Source: Cercospora beticola (lineage: Eukaryota; Ascomycota; Dothideomycetes; Mycosphaerellales; Mycosphaerellaceae). From it: a stretch of 64,000 nucleotides of DNA. Below, piece after piece: positions 10,688-24,051 of the stretch. Under the pieces are notes generated by a model. It worked only from the letters and a program-made list of their open reading frames with translations, did not search any database and had not been told where the DNA came from. The first letter of the stretch is position 1; every line of letters begins with the position of its first letter. A program made the translations under genes and the position numbers. The stretch is taken from NCBI RefSeq assembly GCF_033473495.1, contig NC_088935.1, positions 2,542,001-2,606,000 of the forward strand. Reading direction: 5' to 3'.

Positions 10688-12590
10688 TCATGCGTTAGTC
10701 ACTTGTGCAGTACGCGCTCGATAGCGGCAATTCATACTTTCGCAAAGACATCGCTTGTTGAGGTCTTTCCAATATGTGTCTGAGTAATCGACAGTGATCT
10801 CAGCGCCAGCATCAACCCCTTTGCTGACGAGAACAATCCTCTGAGTTCCCAGCCAGACGAAGCGTTCAAACTGGCTATTCGGAGCGCAACTGTGATTGAC
10901 GAAGCGAGTATAGTTCCCTTGCTCTCCTTGCCAGATCTGATACGTGGCCCGATCAGTCTGTCCTATCATTACATCCTTGCCTGCAACTCCGGATGTAATC
11001 TGGCCAACGAATTCGCCAATCGCGGCGCCTCGCTCGAATGGACAACATGCTAATAGGCCGTTGTTTTTGCCATTCGGCGTTCGGTACACCTGCACAGGCA
11101 TGTGTTTTGCCTTAGCGCTACCATAAAGGTTCGGAAAACATGTGCAGTTGTTGTCTCTTGGGTCGTCGGACTGTCTTTCGTTGCATATTTGGCATTGGTA
11201 GGCCGATGGTTCAGTCAGGGGCGAGACGGTACGTGGATCGTACAGTCCCCATGCATCCTCGTCAATCACAGATTCGTCCAGGTGCGTGTACGTGAAGTTC
11301 GGATCCCACTGGCGATATGTGATTGGCAGTGGAATTGCTTCGTCCCCGGGACCGCAGACCACCCAGCCGTGAGGATGACCTTCGTATCTGCGCTCGACTG
11401 GAGCGCCAACAATTGCCAGTAAGCTGCGCCAGCGTGGATGGAGACAGTCCGCTGACACTTCAAAACGATGCCGCAGTGATCGTAATGTCTGGAAGGTGTC
11501 TTCTGTGAATGACACCCTGTACTTGCAAAACCGGTATAAGCCCATGCCCGCGAATACCAGCGCAGCCCAGCCACCAGCATTTTTAATGTCATGGTAGCCG
11601 CGCCAAATAGCAACCTTGTTTCGTAATTCCTTCTCGGTCCAGCCAAAGTCTATACATGCCTCTGAAATGGCAGTCTTCTTCGCCTTCTCCTTTGTCATGG
11701 TGGTAGCGAGCTCGGCAACGCGGTCGTCGAAGGCCTGTACCCACTGAGCCTGCACGATCACCTCTAGAGATCGACACGTCCTGCTGGTTTGGCTAATCTT
11801 GCGTGCAAGGACATTCATTCGGCCAAACATGCTCTGCACGACAGTGTCGTTTCGGGTAGCCAACTCGCTTTCTTCATCGTTGCGAAGCAGCATACGCGGC
11901 TGGCCAGGCTCGATGGCGTGGAACTGCTCGACAATTTCTTCTGGGTCAAGCTTCACGGCAGAGTATAGGGATTCCCAGACGCCAAAAATGAATTTGTCCA
12001 GGCTCGAGGGCTGTAGAATCGGATTTTCTGGGAGTCGTTTCTTCCGCTGAGGAAATACTCTGGCATCACTATCGAGCCTTCGTGCCACAGCACCTTGACT
12101 TTCGGATGCATCGGCGCCGGTGGAATCAGATCTTCCCACTCGCAGGCCGCCAGTAGCGCGTCTTTTCGGCTCTCTTTCGTCGCCTGATGGTGATAAGTCT
12201 GTAGTTCTCGGCCTGAAAGTCCTTCCATTAGTGGTGTTGTCGCACAATCCTGGAGAATCCGTGTGAGTATCAGTCGCCACAACGGGGCTCTGGAAGCCAG
12301 ACGGTGTGCTAGCTGTCGGCGTGGCGACATCCGTGATATCGACAGATGCGACGCGGACTGTGTGTTGTCGACGAGATGCCCCAGAGTGGCCACTTAGAAG
12401 GCTGCATTGGAACTGCAGTGGCCCGCTCGACAGATCCTGCTCTGTCTTGTCCGCACATCAGTTGCAAGCTCTTTCGTCAATGCACAATAGACGACATACG
12501 CACCAATAGTCGCCTGATGACCGAAGGCAACTCCTCGACAATGCGAGCACTGATGTCCCGAGTCAAGGAGTCGACATCGGCCTCGGTCAT
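10688..12590 (-). CDS. SET-domain protein (putative lysine methyltransferase)
   Basis: Probable SAM-dependent protein lysine methyltransferase, likely nuclear. Exon 1 (12590-12500) begins MTEADVDSLTRDISARIVEE. A 142-base intron (donor GTATGT, acceptor ACACAG) joins it to exon 2 (12357-10688), giving 586 residues. The large frame alone has no ATG at its 5' end, and the join restores phase exactly. After a disordered Ser/Thr/Pro stretch comes a helical region with NKVAIWRGYHDIKNAGGW and ALVFAGMGLYRFCKYR, found in fungal SET proteins. The C-terminal third holds CQIC and CTC cysteines, then the SET core: EFVGQI, the substrate-pocket motif RFVNHSCAPN, and EITVDYSDTYW. A post-SET CLCESMNC cluster follows. 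This layout suits a histone H3 methyltransferase-like enzyme, but the target residue cannot be told. A full nine-Cys pre-SET domain is not seen. Confidence 0.85.
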
Positions 12591-13799
12591 TGGGGTGGCC
12601 ATGAGTGCCCAGAGGAGCGGGCCCAGAAGGCCTTCTGCCCACCACCTCTGTCTGTCGTGGAGAAGGCGATGCCCATGGCACGGCCTGCAGACTTCACCGC
12701 CTTCACGCTACCACACGTCAAACGCACCATCAAGCAGAGACGGGGTGTCGCTGACGGATGGGGGGTGCGAAGATGCGGCTCGCGCTAGTCACGTCTATTC
12801 CGCTTGGGGCGCACCACGTGGATGGCGCAAAGTCTCGGCACCCGCCAGGAGCAAAGTCTAGACGACATCAGGGAATTATTGGCCCACACGCACTTGCCTC
12901 TGCAGAAAACTAAACAGTTGATGAACGGGACCTCCCAGGCCAAAACATCTCAAGCACTGCATTTTCCCAATTGAGTTACGTTGGCGATGCCGATCCTACT
13001 GCAGCCAATTGCCGTGCCTATGCGTGCCCTTCACCTGTGCCAGGGCACTCGGCTCAACAATACGGAGGCTGCTCTGACTTGATCACGGGCCCGTGCAGCT
13101 TCATGCGTTACCTGAGCACAGCAGCACTGGAACGTGCGTCTGAGCTGGCAGCCCGCGGAAAAGCGAGCTGAGTTGGGGTGGCAGTTGCCCGGCCCCGAAA
13201 CAGCTTGGAATGCTGCGACAACACCTTGAAGGGAATCTGGATTGCCGAACCACTCTGCCTCGCACGTTCCTGCATAGGTCTGGAACGGACCGTCTAGTGA
13301 GCGGAGGCTTGCGAACTCGCATCTGGGTGCGAGTCGGAGTCCTCTGACTCCTTCAAGAATCAATACATCAGGCAGGGTGGACGACCATTGGACAACGAAA
13401 GCTCTACACCACCTCGCTTTCAAGATTGGCCAATGGAATTTGTTCCAAAACACCCCTTACATCGTTTGCTACTGCGTCTGCGCTCAGGACCGCCCTAGTC
13501 TGCTATGTTTAGTGCGTCTGTCTTGCAGGAAAGTTAGCATTGCGCTGCTCGGGCTTATAGCGCAAGCTCGAAGACGTGATGTGCTCGTCGATTGAGCTGT
13601 CCTCGATTCAGCCTGCTGCAGCGGCAGGCTTGTTGCAAGGAATCTACCTGCATGAATGCGCATTTCAGCTCGAGCAGAGATAGCACTGTACATGGTCACC
13701 TTTGCCCCATATTAGCCTTGTAGTCACTCCATGAAGTAGCTCGTCACTCTCGCCAAATTACCCAATTGCTATCGCTCTATTGCTGCCACCGAAGTGCAA
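12591..13799. promoter_or_regulatory. Divergent intergenic region, SET gene and Rua1-type gene
   Basis: About 1.2 kb between two divergently transcribed genes. It must contain both promoters. Short frames on both strands look like chance. No repeat or RNA gene was recognised. Confidence 0.5.
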
Positions 13800-14894
13800 A
13801 TGAGCCCATCTTGTGAGAATTGGGGCGAATGGAACGGCTGGGCAAGTTGGCATGGGCAAACCTGGGACGCCAGTCCGGTCTCGCGAGACCAGCGAGAAAG
13901 TGGACAATCTCCCTGGTCGCACCATCCCGCGGAAAATTACACTGACGAAGACACATACCGACACGGCGAACTGCTCCAGACCCATTCCGCATCTTCGACA
14001 GTATCATACTATGATACGGCTGCATGGAACATGGTCCGTGCCACAAATATACCTCCAGAAGGTCCTGGACTCGATGAAAGTCCACAGGTTGCAACCGACT
14101 CAAATCTTCAACATGACTGGCCGACCTCTGGAGCACCTCCATGCTATGTGCCGACGCCTAATGGAGCTGGAGCCGAGAGACTGGTGCAAGAAGTGAACGG
14201 CCAGACAGGCCACTTCCTCAACACAAGTGGTTATCATCACTCCAGTGATACGGGCTCCGAGTTCGCCGTGAATGGCGACTCCCGCGGCTGGAGAACAGAG
14301 CCCACATGTCCAGGGCCTCTCGCCGAATTGATGCCACGTCGACAGTCTCCCAGGTTCGCCGGAGATGAGTATACCGCACGATGGGTCCGAGGGTACGGCA
14401 CGGATCGCGCAGGTTGGTGCGGGTTCTGCTCTTCGTGGTATGCACCTCAAACCATCTCGGTTCGTGGCATTTACTAATGTGTCTTTTCGTAGGCATAAGC
14501 TCAAGGATTCGGCATACTGGTATCATATGCACTACTCGGTAAGTTGGAAGACGACTTCCATTCTGCAGTCATACACAGCGCGCATATGAGTCTAGGCGAA
14601 AGATGAACTGACACATGCTTCGCGCAGCACGGCATTTCTTGCGCGACAGGCAAACCTTTTGAAGCCCCGCAAGCTCGCCGAAACGCTGAAGGTGCGGTCG
14701 GCTTTGAGGTACTTTGTGGATGCTGCAGTCAGTGGGTCTATGTCGGTCGGCTGGATCGCTGGCAGACACCCTATTACCGTCATGCGTACAAATGCCAGAT
14801 GAAGAACCGGTTTGGTGTCGATCGTTTTCGTGTTAGCAGACCAAAGAGCACCTCGCCGCGAAACATGGCTGGTGGAGTATGGAGGTCGATTTGA
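13800..14894 (+). CDS. Short protein with Rua1-type C-terminal zinc domain
   Basis: Exons are 13800-14437, 14493-14538 and 14628-14894, giving 316 residues. The first ATG after an in-frame stop at 13737 was taken as start. The N-terminal two thirds are polar and Trp/Ser/Pro-rich without a known domain. The C-terminus, assembled over two introns, reads YTARWVRGYG, then WCGFCSSW, KLKDSAYWYHMHYSHGIS, ATGKPFEAPQ, CGCCSQWVYV and RHAYKCQ. This matches the C-terminal domain of the Ustilago regulator Rua1 (DUF4451-type), with Cys and His residues probably holding zinc. Rua1 controls a glycolipid cluster; here only the domain is shared, so a transcriptional role is inferred and the target is unknown. 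It is shorter than many relatives, so upstream exons may be missing. Confidence 0.8.
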
Positions 14895-16737
14895 AGTTGC
14901 AATCAAATCCGTGCCGCGAGAGCTGAATCGGAACTGCACTTCCGTCCTCGACTCCCGGCTGGAATGGATCATTGCTGCTTTTAGGACTTGCGGTGCGTCT
15001 CCTTTCTTCTCCGACATTCCGAGTGGGCTTCGGTGTGGTATCTTTGCGGTGAGCTTTGCTCTTGCCACGGATGGATGTATGAACACTGTTTATGTTAGCC
15101 GCAGATATAGCTCTGGCTTATGACGCTTTAATGAGTTTCGGGAATGCTGCGCTTCTCCTTACTCTTGAGCATTGTTCTCGATGGAGATTGTTATTACGAC
15201 AGGAATCGTCGTGTCGACCCAAGAAACAGCAACATCATGTAGATGTCTCGTCGCTTTTGTTCCTGCTACCAAGTCCCTACAGTCTGTGAATTGCAGAACC
15301 GTAATCCGGGCGGACGCGACAACGGCGCAGCATGAGTCCAGGGGCGCGGAGTGTCCTTGGTGAACAGATGGAGAATAAGCGTGGTCGGCTAAATGCTCAT
15401 TTCGCATTACAGTAGGTCTGGCAAGGGTCTTCAGCTAGGGTCAGGATCTGACCAGAGAGACGGACCGCCGCAGCCTTGGCTCAGATCGTGACTTAGCAGC
15501 AGTTCCGTCGGAAGGCCTTGCGGTCGATCAGAACACGAGGGGATCTTTTCGTGCGCTCACAACCTCTCCATCGTCTTCGTATCAGCTGAGCACTCGACGT
15601 CATCGGCAGTAGGCAGCTCCCGGCCATCAATGTTGATTGGCATCGTCCAGCTCTTGTATGCTTGGCAAACGTTTTTAGGCTGCGGTGCACATTCGCAAGG
15701 ATTGCATACACTACTGTGCTGTGACGGATGGCGCTGTAGTAGCCTAGGACCAGCTTGTAGACGATGTTCATCCGGACTACACACACGCTGGGTATGCGAC
15801 GGTCGCATCCGGCAAGCGCACCAGCAATGGCATCCGTCCAGCGATGTATAGGCCAGTGAGCATCTTCTATGGCACCGCTCGGTGGTGGTTAGCTTTTGGT
15901 GTGACGCAGCGGGGAGCTCTCGTGCGCTGATTGGTCTGCGGCGCAATTGATTGGCCGGACATGGAGGAGGAGTGGCACGGCGGGAGACGCGCAGGTGCAG
16001 ATGCAGTGCAGGTCATGCTGGGTGGTGGAACGTGAGCCATGGATCGTGCAGTCACGCGTCGATGCATCATGATGCCTGTAGCGAGGCAAGGGCGAGTGTG
16101 CGATGAGCTGCTTGCTGTGATGGAAGATGGCAGGCTCGGAGAGTAGGTCGTCGTCGTGCCCAGCGGTGGTGGTGGTGGGCCTGGGCGTGTCGCTCGTATC
16201 GTGGCACAAGCGAGCGCTGGGCGCGCTTGTTGCTGATCATGCAGCTCGTCGCGGATTCATGCGCGTAAAATTTGATGCAGCACGCAATGCCCCACGACGC
16301 CGGCATTGGGTGGCGGAGGATGCGGCGAGTGACCGAGTGACCGTCGTGAGGGCGCAACGGGTGTCGACCAGCGGGAGCGTGTGCACTATAGTACAGCAAT
16401 GGGATGGGACCGCATCGGAGACGGCGAGGGCAGGCAGTTTCAGTTCAGAGCTCGATAGCCGGCCCCTCTATCTGAACAACACTAATAACACTGCGCGCAG
16501 CAGACGTGAGGACAAGCACCAGACCTCCCCCCCGAGCCGCACTTTCATGCGCCGTTGCTCCACCCATAGATCTTTTCGCGCACAGCAGCTGACCGGGGCT
16601 CGCATCGGCGGCTGCTGTTCACTGCCGTTCATTTGACCACACTTCTTTCGCACGTGCCGGCCACTATCTGACATCTCGCCTCGTCGCTCGCCCTCTGTCG
16701 CCGCTCTGCTGGCCCTCGATGAGCCATACGCGGTGTC
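14895..16737. other. Gene-free stretch between Rua1-type gene and LRR gene
   Basis: About 1.8 kb. Only short, mutually overlapping frames are present. The right half is GC-rich and should be promoter and leader of the LRR gene. I see no element or RNA gene. Confidence 0.5.
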
Positions 16738-19385
16738 ATGGACTCGGCCGATGGACAAGAGTTCACTCGGGTACGTCGCCCCCTCCGCTGCCGCCAGTCC
16801 GCCATGACGGGGCGCACCTTGCATCGTCGTGCCAAGCGCCGCCCTGCTAACGACGACTGACTACAGAAGCTGGCCTCGTTCGTGTCAACGCATGAACGGG
16901 CCCTTGCGAACGCGCTGCAGCTGCAGCATCAGAGGACCAAGCATGGCAAAGAGCAGGGAGCCGCAGGCCGGCCGCAGACATCGGCCGGCGCATCCAGCAC
17001 CATGACCCTCTCGCAGTCGCTCTCGCGCCCCTCCTACCTGTCCTTCTCCTCGACCGCGAATATCAAGCCCGCGAAGCTCGTGCTGACGCCCCACCATCTC
17101 TACTATCTGCTCAGCGTGTTCGAGGCCGAGCTGGGCATTGATCCGGGCCCGATGTTGATACGGCTGGAAAATCTACACAATGATGCGCCTGCGTCGAGCT
17201 ACATGTCCTTCCTCAACCACCCGCCACGATTGCGGGGGAAGCAATCGGACGCCGACTCGCTGCGCTCTGTCTCGAGCGTGCGCAGCGTCATGTCCAGCAT
17301 GTCGTCCGTGTGGTCCACGCTCACGGGACACAATGCGGCAGCCAAAGAGCAGAAATTAAAGGCGCAACATCGTGATGATCTCAAGTACTTGTACTCGTGC
17401 TTCACCAAAATCCCAGCATTGCGTCTTGCACCAGACCACAAAGCCCGTCCTATCGCCGGCTACGAGGAGTTTCCCTTGTGAGTGCGACATGCCGAAAGGC
17501 TACTCGAAACGTGCAGACTTGTGTGAGAGCCATTACTAACCTCTGATCGACCTCATCTAGTGACACCGCCGTGCCCTTGTTCGTCTTCAAGAACGTGAGT
17601 TCACTCGAGGTTTGCGATCTCGACTTCCGCTCCTTCTACGGCTGGGACAGACTATCAGAGCAATTGCGCAGCCTGACTGTAAAGAATGCCATGCTAGAGG
17701 ATCCAATAGAGTTGTTGCGAGACATTGTGTTGGATGACACCGAGAAGAGGCGCAAACGCTCTTCCAAAACGCAGGTGCCGACCACGCCATCGACCCCCGG
17801 TCCGTCTTGGTTCTCAGCCAGTCCAAAACGATTCCCAGACTTTGGCTCCGCAGCATCACATCCTACCACTCCTGCAGCGCTCGGCCGAAGGGGATCGCTC
17901 GGGTCTGCCATTCTGTTGGAAAGAGGTGTCTCAGTTGATGGCACGAAGCTCATGGAGAATGTCAGGCAGTCGAGTAATTCTCCTCCACGGCCTGCAACCT
18001 CGAGGCACATGTCGCTGAATAAGCCGCGTTCACATCGACCTGGTACCTCGAATGTTCGCAGATCTTCGGGCAGCTCAGGCTCCAGCCACCATGAAATGAC
18101 TCCCCGCCACAGCTCCTCTGATCTTCTGGCTATGGGCATTTTGCCTTCCTCAAAATGGCGCTTCTTGCGACATCTCAGCTTAGCAGAGAACTCGCTCACG
18201 CATCTTACGGTGAGCAGCCTTGCACCAGTAGCGAGCACGCTGCAGTCACTTGACTTGTCGGGCAACCTCTTCTCCGAGATCCCTGAAGCCCTGGCAAGTT
18301 TGACGCACCTGCGCGCGCTCAATTTGAGCAACTGCATGATTGACAGCCTCGCCTCGCTCTCGCGCAATCCACTGCCAGCCATCACCACTCTCAATTTGCG
18401 CTCCAACAGGCTGCTTTCACTTGCTGGCATTGAGCGTCTGTACTCGTTGGAGCGACTTGATTTGCGGGATAACCGGCTGCATGATCCTACAGAATTGGCT
18501 CGATTAACAGGCATGCCGGACGTGACCGATTTGTATGTGATCAAAAATCCCTTCACTAGGACTCACAGCAGTTACCGGATTACAATATTCAACCTGTTCC
18601 GATCCACTCCAGGCCACATGCAGGACGTTACGATCGATACCATGGGCCCACTATACCACGAGAAGAAGTATCTTGCAGACCGCGCCCCAGAACCTGCAAA
18701 CAAACCCATTGTCAGACCACTGCCGGAGGATGAAGTTCCAGAGCCGCTCTCTGTCGCTGACCTACCGATTGATGCTGGACTGGAGCCTGTTCCGGAACCC
18801 CCAGCAAACATGGGCCATCGTCGATCTCGGTCAGACATGGGGCCGCCTTCGACAGTGAGAAGAAAGAAGAATCCGCGTAAAAGGGTACTGGAGGCTGTGG
18901 CAGCTGTGTCACAGCCTCCATCGGCATTGGAAGAAATTCCCACGGAGCCTCAAGTACCTGAACTCACTGAACTGCCGCCAATGCCACACACCCCGACAAC
19001 CGAAAGCGATCAACCCTCGACCCCGGAAGCGACACCACATCGCACTATGCATTTGATACCACCGGCGCAGACAGCACTGGCGGCGCGGCCCAAAGTCCAA
19101 ACAGGCTTTGCAGCCACCACTCCACCAAAGATTCGGGAATGGTCCGATGATAATAATTCACCCGTGAGATCTCCAGAGGGTCTTGAGCCAACATCGGGAT
19201 TGTATCGCCAGAAGATACAGGCCCTGAAACAGGATTTGGGTCCCAATTGGCTCTCTGCATTGAATGAGAGCAACGTGACAGAGGAGCCGAGAAATCGAAG
19301 CTTCAGTCCTTCATCAAGAACGACAGTCGCCGCCCGGCCAGAGCTCGCAAGAGGCGTCAGTGTTGGGGGACGTACCCTCGGGTGA
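16738..19385 (+). CDS. Leucine-rich repeat protein, STK11IP/nischarin-like architecture
   Basis: Scaffold-type protein of 822 residues, function unknown. Exons are 16738-16770 (MDSADGQEFTR), 16867-17477 and 17561-19385; all joins keep phase. The N-terminal part contains an LVLTPHHLYYLLSVFE helix and a Ser-rich insert. A segment VPLFVFKNVSSLEVCDLDF follows; such a lead-in precedes the repeats in animal LKB1-interacting protein. Five to six leucine-rich repeats span about residues 420-560 (LRHLSLAENSLTHL, LQSLDLSGNLFSEIP, LRALNLSNCMIDSL, ITTLNLRSNRLLSL, LERLDLRDNRLHDP), capped by DLYVIKNPFT. The last 240 residues are Pro/Ser/Thr-rich and probably disordered, with a basic stretch VRRKKNPRKRV. 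The comparison with STK11IP/nischarin rests on domain order only, so it is an inference. Confidence 0.85.
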
Positions 19386-21388
19386 AGGTGCTCGCTCATT
19401 CGCTCGGACTCTATCGAAGGTTGCCGCGGACTTCTTCGACGACTGCAACTGCATGGCCACTGGCGTTTATGATTTGTTTTTCTTTTGGATCTTCTCCCTT
19501 CGTTGCTTCATTGTTTCGGGATACCTGGTTTTGAAAGAGAGCGTAATGACCATTCTTCTCGTGGCCATTACTCGGATGGCATTTTGTCTGGTTGTTGCAT
19601 TGGTGTAGAAATACCCCTGGGTTTTGGCGAGCGAATTAATGCGTTCTTGTCTTACAGAGGCGCTTCTTAGTTGAAGGCGGCATGCGAGCCGTGTAGAGGA
19701 TGAAGCATGCCTCCCGAGGCATATAGATTTCGTGTTGCGTATGCCGGAGAGGCATTAAACGATGGCATTTGTAGCGCGGCGTTCTGGGGGTTAAGCGGAT
19801 CTGTTGAATACGTAGCATTGCATTCCTCGAATCAAATACAAAGTGTGGTTCATGGATGGCGCGAACGACTGGCCGGTACTTGAGCTGAAGTATGGAACAT
19901 CGGCTTGTGCAGATCGTGCGTGTTGGGAACGATCGTGGACATTGTTTCTTGGGTCGACATGCGATATGACACGGGTTCCCCACCTTTGTTCCAGAGCACA
20001 TGTGAGAGCTGACGGTAGACATGTACTGTCGAACAGCTCCACGGCAGCAGCGTCCGCAATGTCGGTGTCAGTTCTGACGAAGCCGACTTGCTTACTGATG
20101 GCCCGACAATGGCGGCGACAAAGGTGACGTTGCACACGCCCGGCGTCGAACGCTGAGTCTGAGAATAGCCTCACTAGTCGGTCTCGAAGCGCGGGCCTCT
20201 GTCTGCTGCAATGATCAGCGGCGAGGGTGAGGTGTCTGTGTGTGGCGTGGGTAAAAAGTGAGCTGCGTTTCGACCGCGTCTCTGCGTTGCGTTGCGTTGC
20301 TCGATCGAGGGGCAGCTCTAGACGCGCGCTGCTGCCGCTGCTGCTGGCTCAGCAGTTGGTGCTGCATCATGCACGGCCGTGAGGGAGGGCACTACTGTGT
20401 ACCGGCGAAGACAGGCCCGTCGCACGCGTGGCCGTGAGCGGGCTATTGCGCAGAGAGCCCCGTCGGCTGCATATTGGTTGGGCTGTGATGGTGAAGGGGA
20501 GAGTGCACGACCGCCCAGCTGCCTGCCTTCCTTTCGCTGTGCTTGGCAGACGAGCCGGCGTTGTTGTTTGGCGAGCACCGCTCCTTCTTCCCTTGCGCGC
20601 TCTCTCAACCAACATTGCCTCTGCCTCGACTGCACACCTTCACACGCCCGCCCGTGCTCGACGACTGACGACCTGCATCCGCCGTGTTGCCTGCCCCCGT
20701 CCCGCCTGCGCAACTTCATCCATCGCCGAGCGGTGAAAACCTCGACGCCTGACGCACTTGCGCGCCCACTCTTGTCACTGGGCCCCCTCCCCTCCGCATC
20801 ACGACAGCGACACAATCTCGCCCGTCACTCGTCCTCACTGCGCCTGCCCGCAAGCCTCAGTGGACGTCCGACTCCGCTCCCTCCGACCCAGCAAAAGCCT
20901 CGTCGCCCCTGGTCATCCGAGCGGGACCTGAAGACTCGAAACTATTGTCTAGACACACGTCATTGGCAGCACTCTGCAATAGTGGTACACAGGCATACGA
21001 ACAGAGTCTGCGCTGCTCCCTCGAGCCTTTGCGCTCATCCGCTTCACGTTCGGTACGTTGCTTTGATGATTTTTTCTTCTCTTGCTAGCGGCACAGCGGC
21101 GGCTGCATGAACAGCAGCCAGACAGTTCGAGCAGCAGCAAATGCTGCGGCATACGGTGGGACCTTTCTTCCAAATGGAAACCGGGCGAACAGAGTATCTT
21201 TGTCTCCGGTCACGTGCAACTGGACATGTTGAGACAGCTATGCAGCTTCTCGCAATCGAGCTGGAACGCCTTTCCACTGACTAATTCGCAGTCTTTTCGC
21301 CCCTGTGCTGGGCTGCGGCGCTCTCTACGCGACTGGCTGAGAGTACCTTCCGCTTCGACGTCCTCTCTCCCCCTCCCAACCGCCGACC
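19386..21388. promoter_or_regulatory. Long intergenic region ahead of the PP1 gene
   Basis: About 2 kb. The left part should carry the LRR gene 3' UTR. The right half is strongly pyrimidine-rich, ending in CTCTCTCCCCCTCCCAACC just before the PP1 ATG, typical of highly expressed fungal genes. A GCGTT repeat (20284-20300) and a short CTG run near 20330 are present. The long plus frame at 20379-21110 is low-complexity leader-like sequence, not a supported gene. Confidence 0.55.
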
Positions 21389-22472
<1,084 letters not shown>

Positions 22473-24051
22473 AGTGGGCAAAGCGACAGATGAAATCTTT
22501 GAAAGCAAAGTGCATCCAATTCACCTTCTGTGCCGAGTCCGGATAGCTGCTGGCAGAGACTTGCGGCAATGCGTGTACGACATCACTGAACGAGGCGGAG
22601 ACACGATTCACAAAATGAAAGGTCGGGAGATGGCCGCGCAAGAAATCGACGAGACGGAGGTGGTGTGTACGATTTTGCATGGGTTAAGAGCAGTCTGGTG
22701 GCAGCGGCCGGAGGAACATGCCGGTCTGCCACGTTCTCACGCGCACTCGCACACAAGTCGCGCAAGTGGTGATGGCAGCATTGGTGGATGCTGTTACTGC
22801 TGCGATGGCGGGTTCTGTCGAATACGCTGAGCGCTGTTTACTCCATACGTTCAACAAGGTGCTTTACTGCTGATGTTCTCTCCAACCCTGTCACATACAT
22901 GACAACAATAGACACAGAAATGGCCGCGTAAGTTGTTTCTGGGTTTACCGTTCAGGCATTGCATATGACATCGCACGTAGTGAAGCTGTCAAGGCTTTGA
23001 CCATCGACGTTGCAGTCAGAGCAACAGCACTCCTTTCAGAGAAAGTCCAGTAGCAGTTTGGTTGACTCGTCTACAGGATGAAGCATTCTACTACGGACGC
23101 GGCAACTGACTACATTCATCTGCTGTCCACCCCAAGCTCGTAAATGAGCGGGAGTCTGGCTGGACGTTGAGTGGAAGTTCCCACCTTTCTTGTCGATATC
23201 AGCGATGTCGTCTGTGGCCAACATAGCAATGCTGTGTATCACATCTTGGTGAGGATCGACGAAATGTGGCCCTGAAGTAGCGTGCACGTGGGCAACGAAT
23301 GGGAACCAGTTAACGCGACGCGCCACTTTCGCGTGCATGTTTCAGCTTCAAGGTGAGGATGCGGCAAAGTAGGCTGCTGCAGGCCGTCGGTAGGCCTGCG
23401 GCTCGCGATGGCGGCGCGATGTTGTGGTGCTGCCGCTGCTGCATGGCCGGAATCCACGGGTGCAGCGCGTGACATGACCATGTTCACGCGTCTGGAGTCG
23501 TTGCTCGCATGATGCATCGAAAACAAACACGACCGGACACAGCGACCGCGTCGATTCTCTCGCCTGGCACTATCCCACCTCGTCAGTGGCGGTAATGTTG
23601 AACGATTTCAATTGAGGGCACAATCAGTGATCTGGCCATTGTCGACTTGACTATTGTTTCCATTGTCGAAGGGGGTGGATAGAGTGCAACGATAATACCA
23701 AGCTGAGGCTGCGAGGTGGCAGGCCCGCGCTAAGGGTCCACAACGACATTGCTTGTTCGTCGTCCAACCCCCGACATTCACACCAGAGAGTTACGGCATC
23801 CACCACCAATCCGACAACATTCGTTACGAACAGCAATTCGACCGCGCAACTCCCGATCCATAGCCCACCCTTTGCCCACTCGTCGCACCATCGCGCACTC
23901 GCTGTCCACAGGGCCCCTCGAATCCGACGCAAGGACCACATTCGCAATCACAGTCGCCAAACATTCGATCTAACGGCACCATATCCAGGGCTCGCGCCCG
24001 GTGACGCTTGCGCGGCCGTCATTTTCATCCATTCCAGCCTGCGCAGTCACG
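22473..24051. promoter_or_regulatory. Intergenic region between PP1 and cdh1
   Basis: About 1.6 kb holding the PP1 3' UTR and the cdh1 promoter/leader. One minus-strand frame at 23036-23338 (100 codons) has a fairly protein-like composition but no recognisable family or splice context. The rest looks non-coding. Confidence 0.45.

Noticed and set aside
15493..15946. Two overlapping minus-strand frames of about 100-130 codons
   Set aside because: Cys/Arg/Ser-rich in different frames with no splice join that improves them; likely chance.
20379..21110. Plus-strand open frame of 243 codons before the PP1 gene
   Set aside because: It lies in a CT-rich promoter/leader; the product is Arg/Ser/Pro/Cys low-complexity with no domain.
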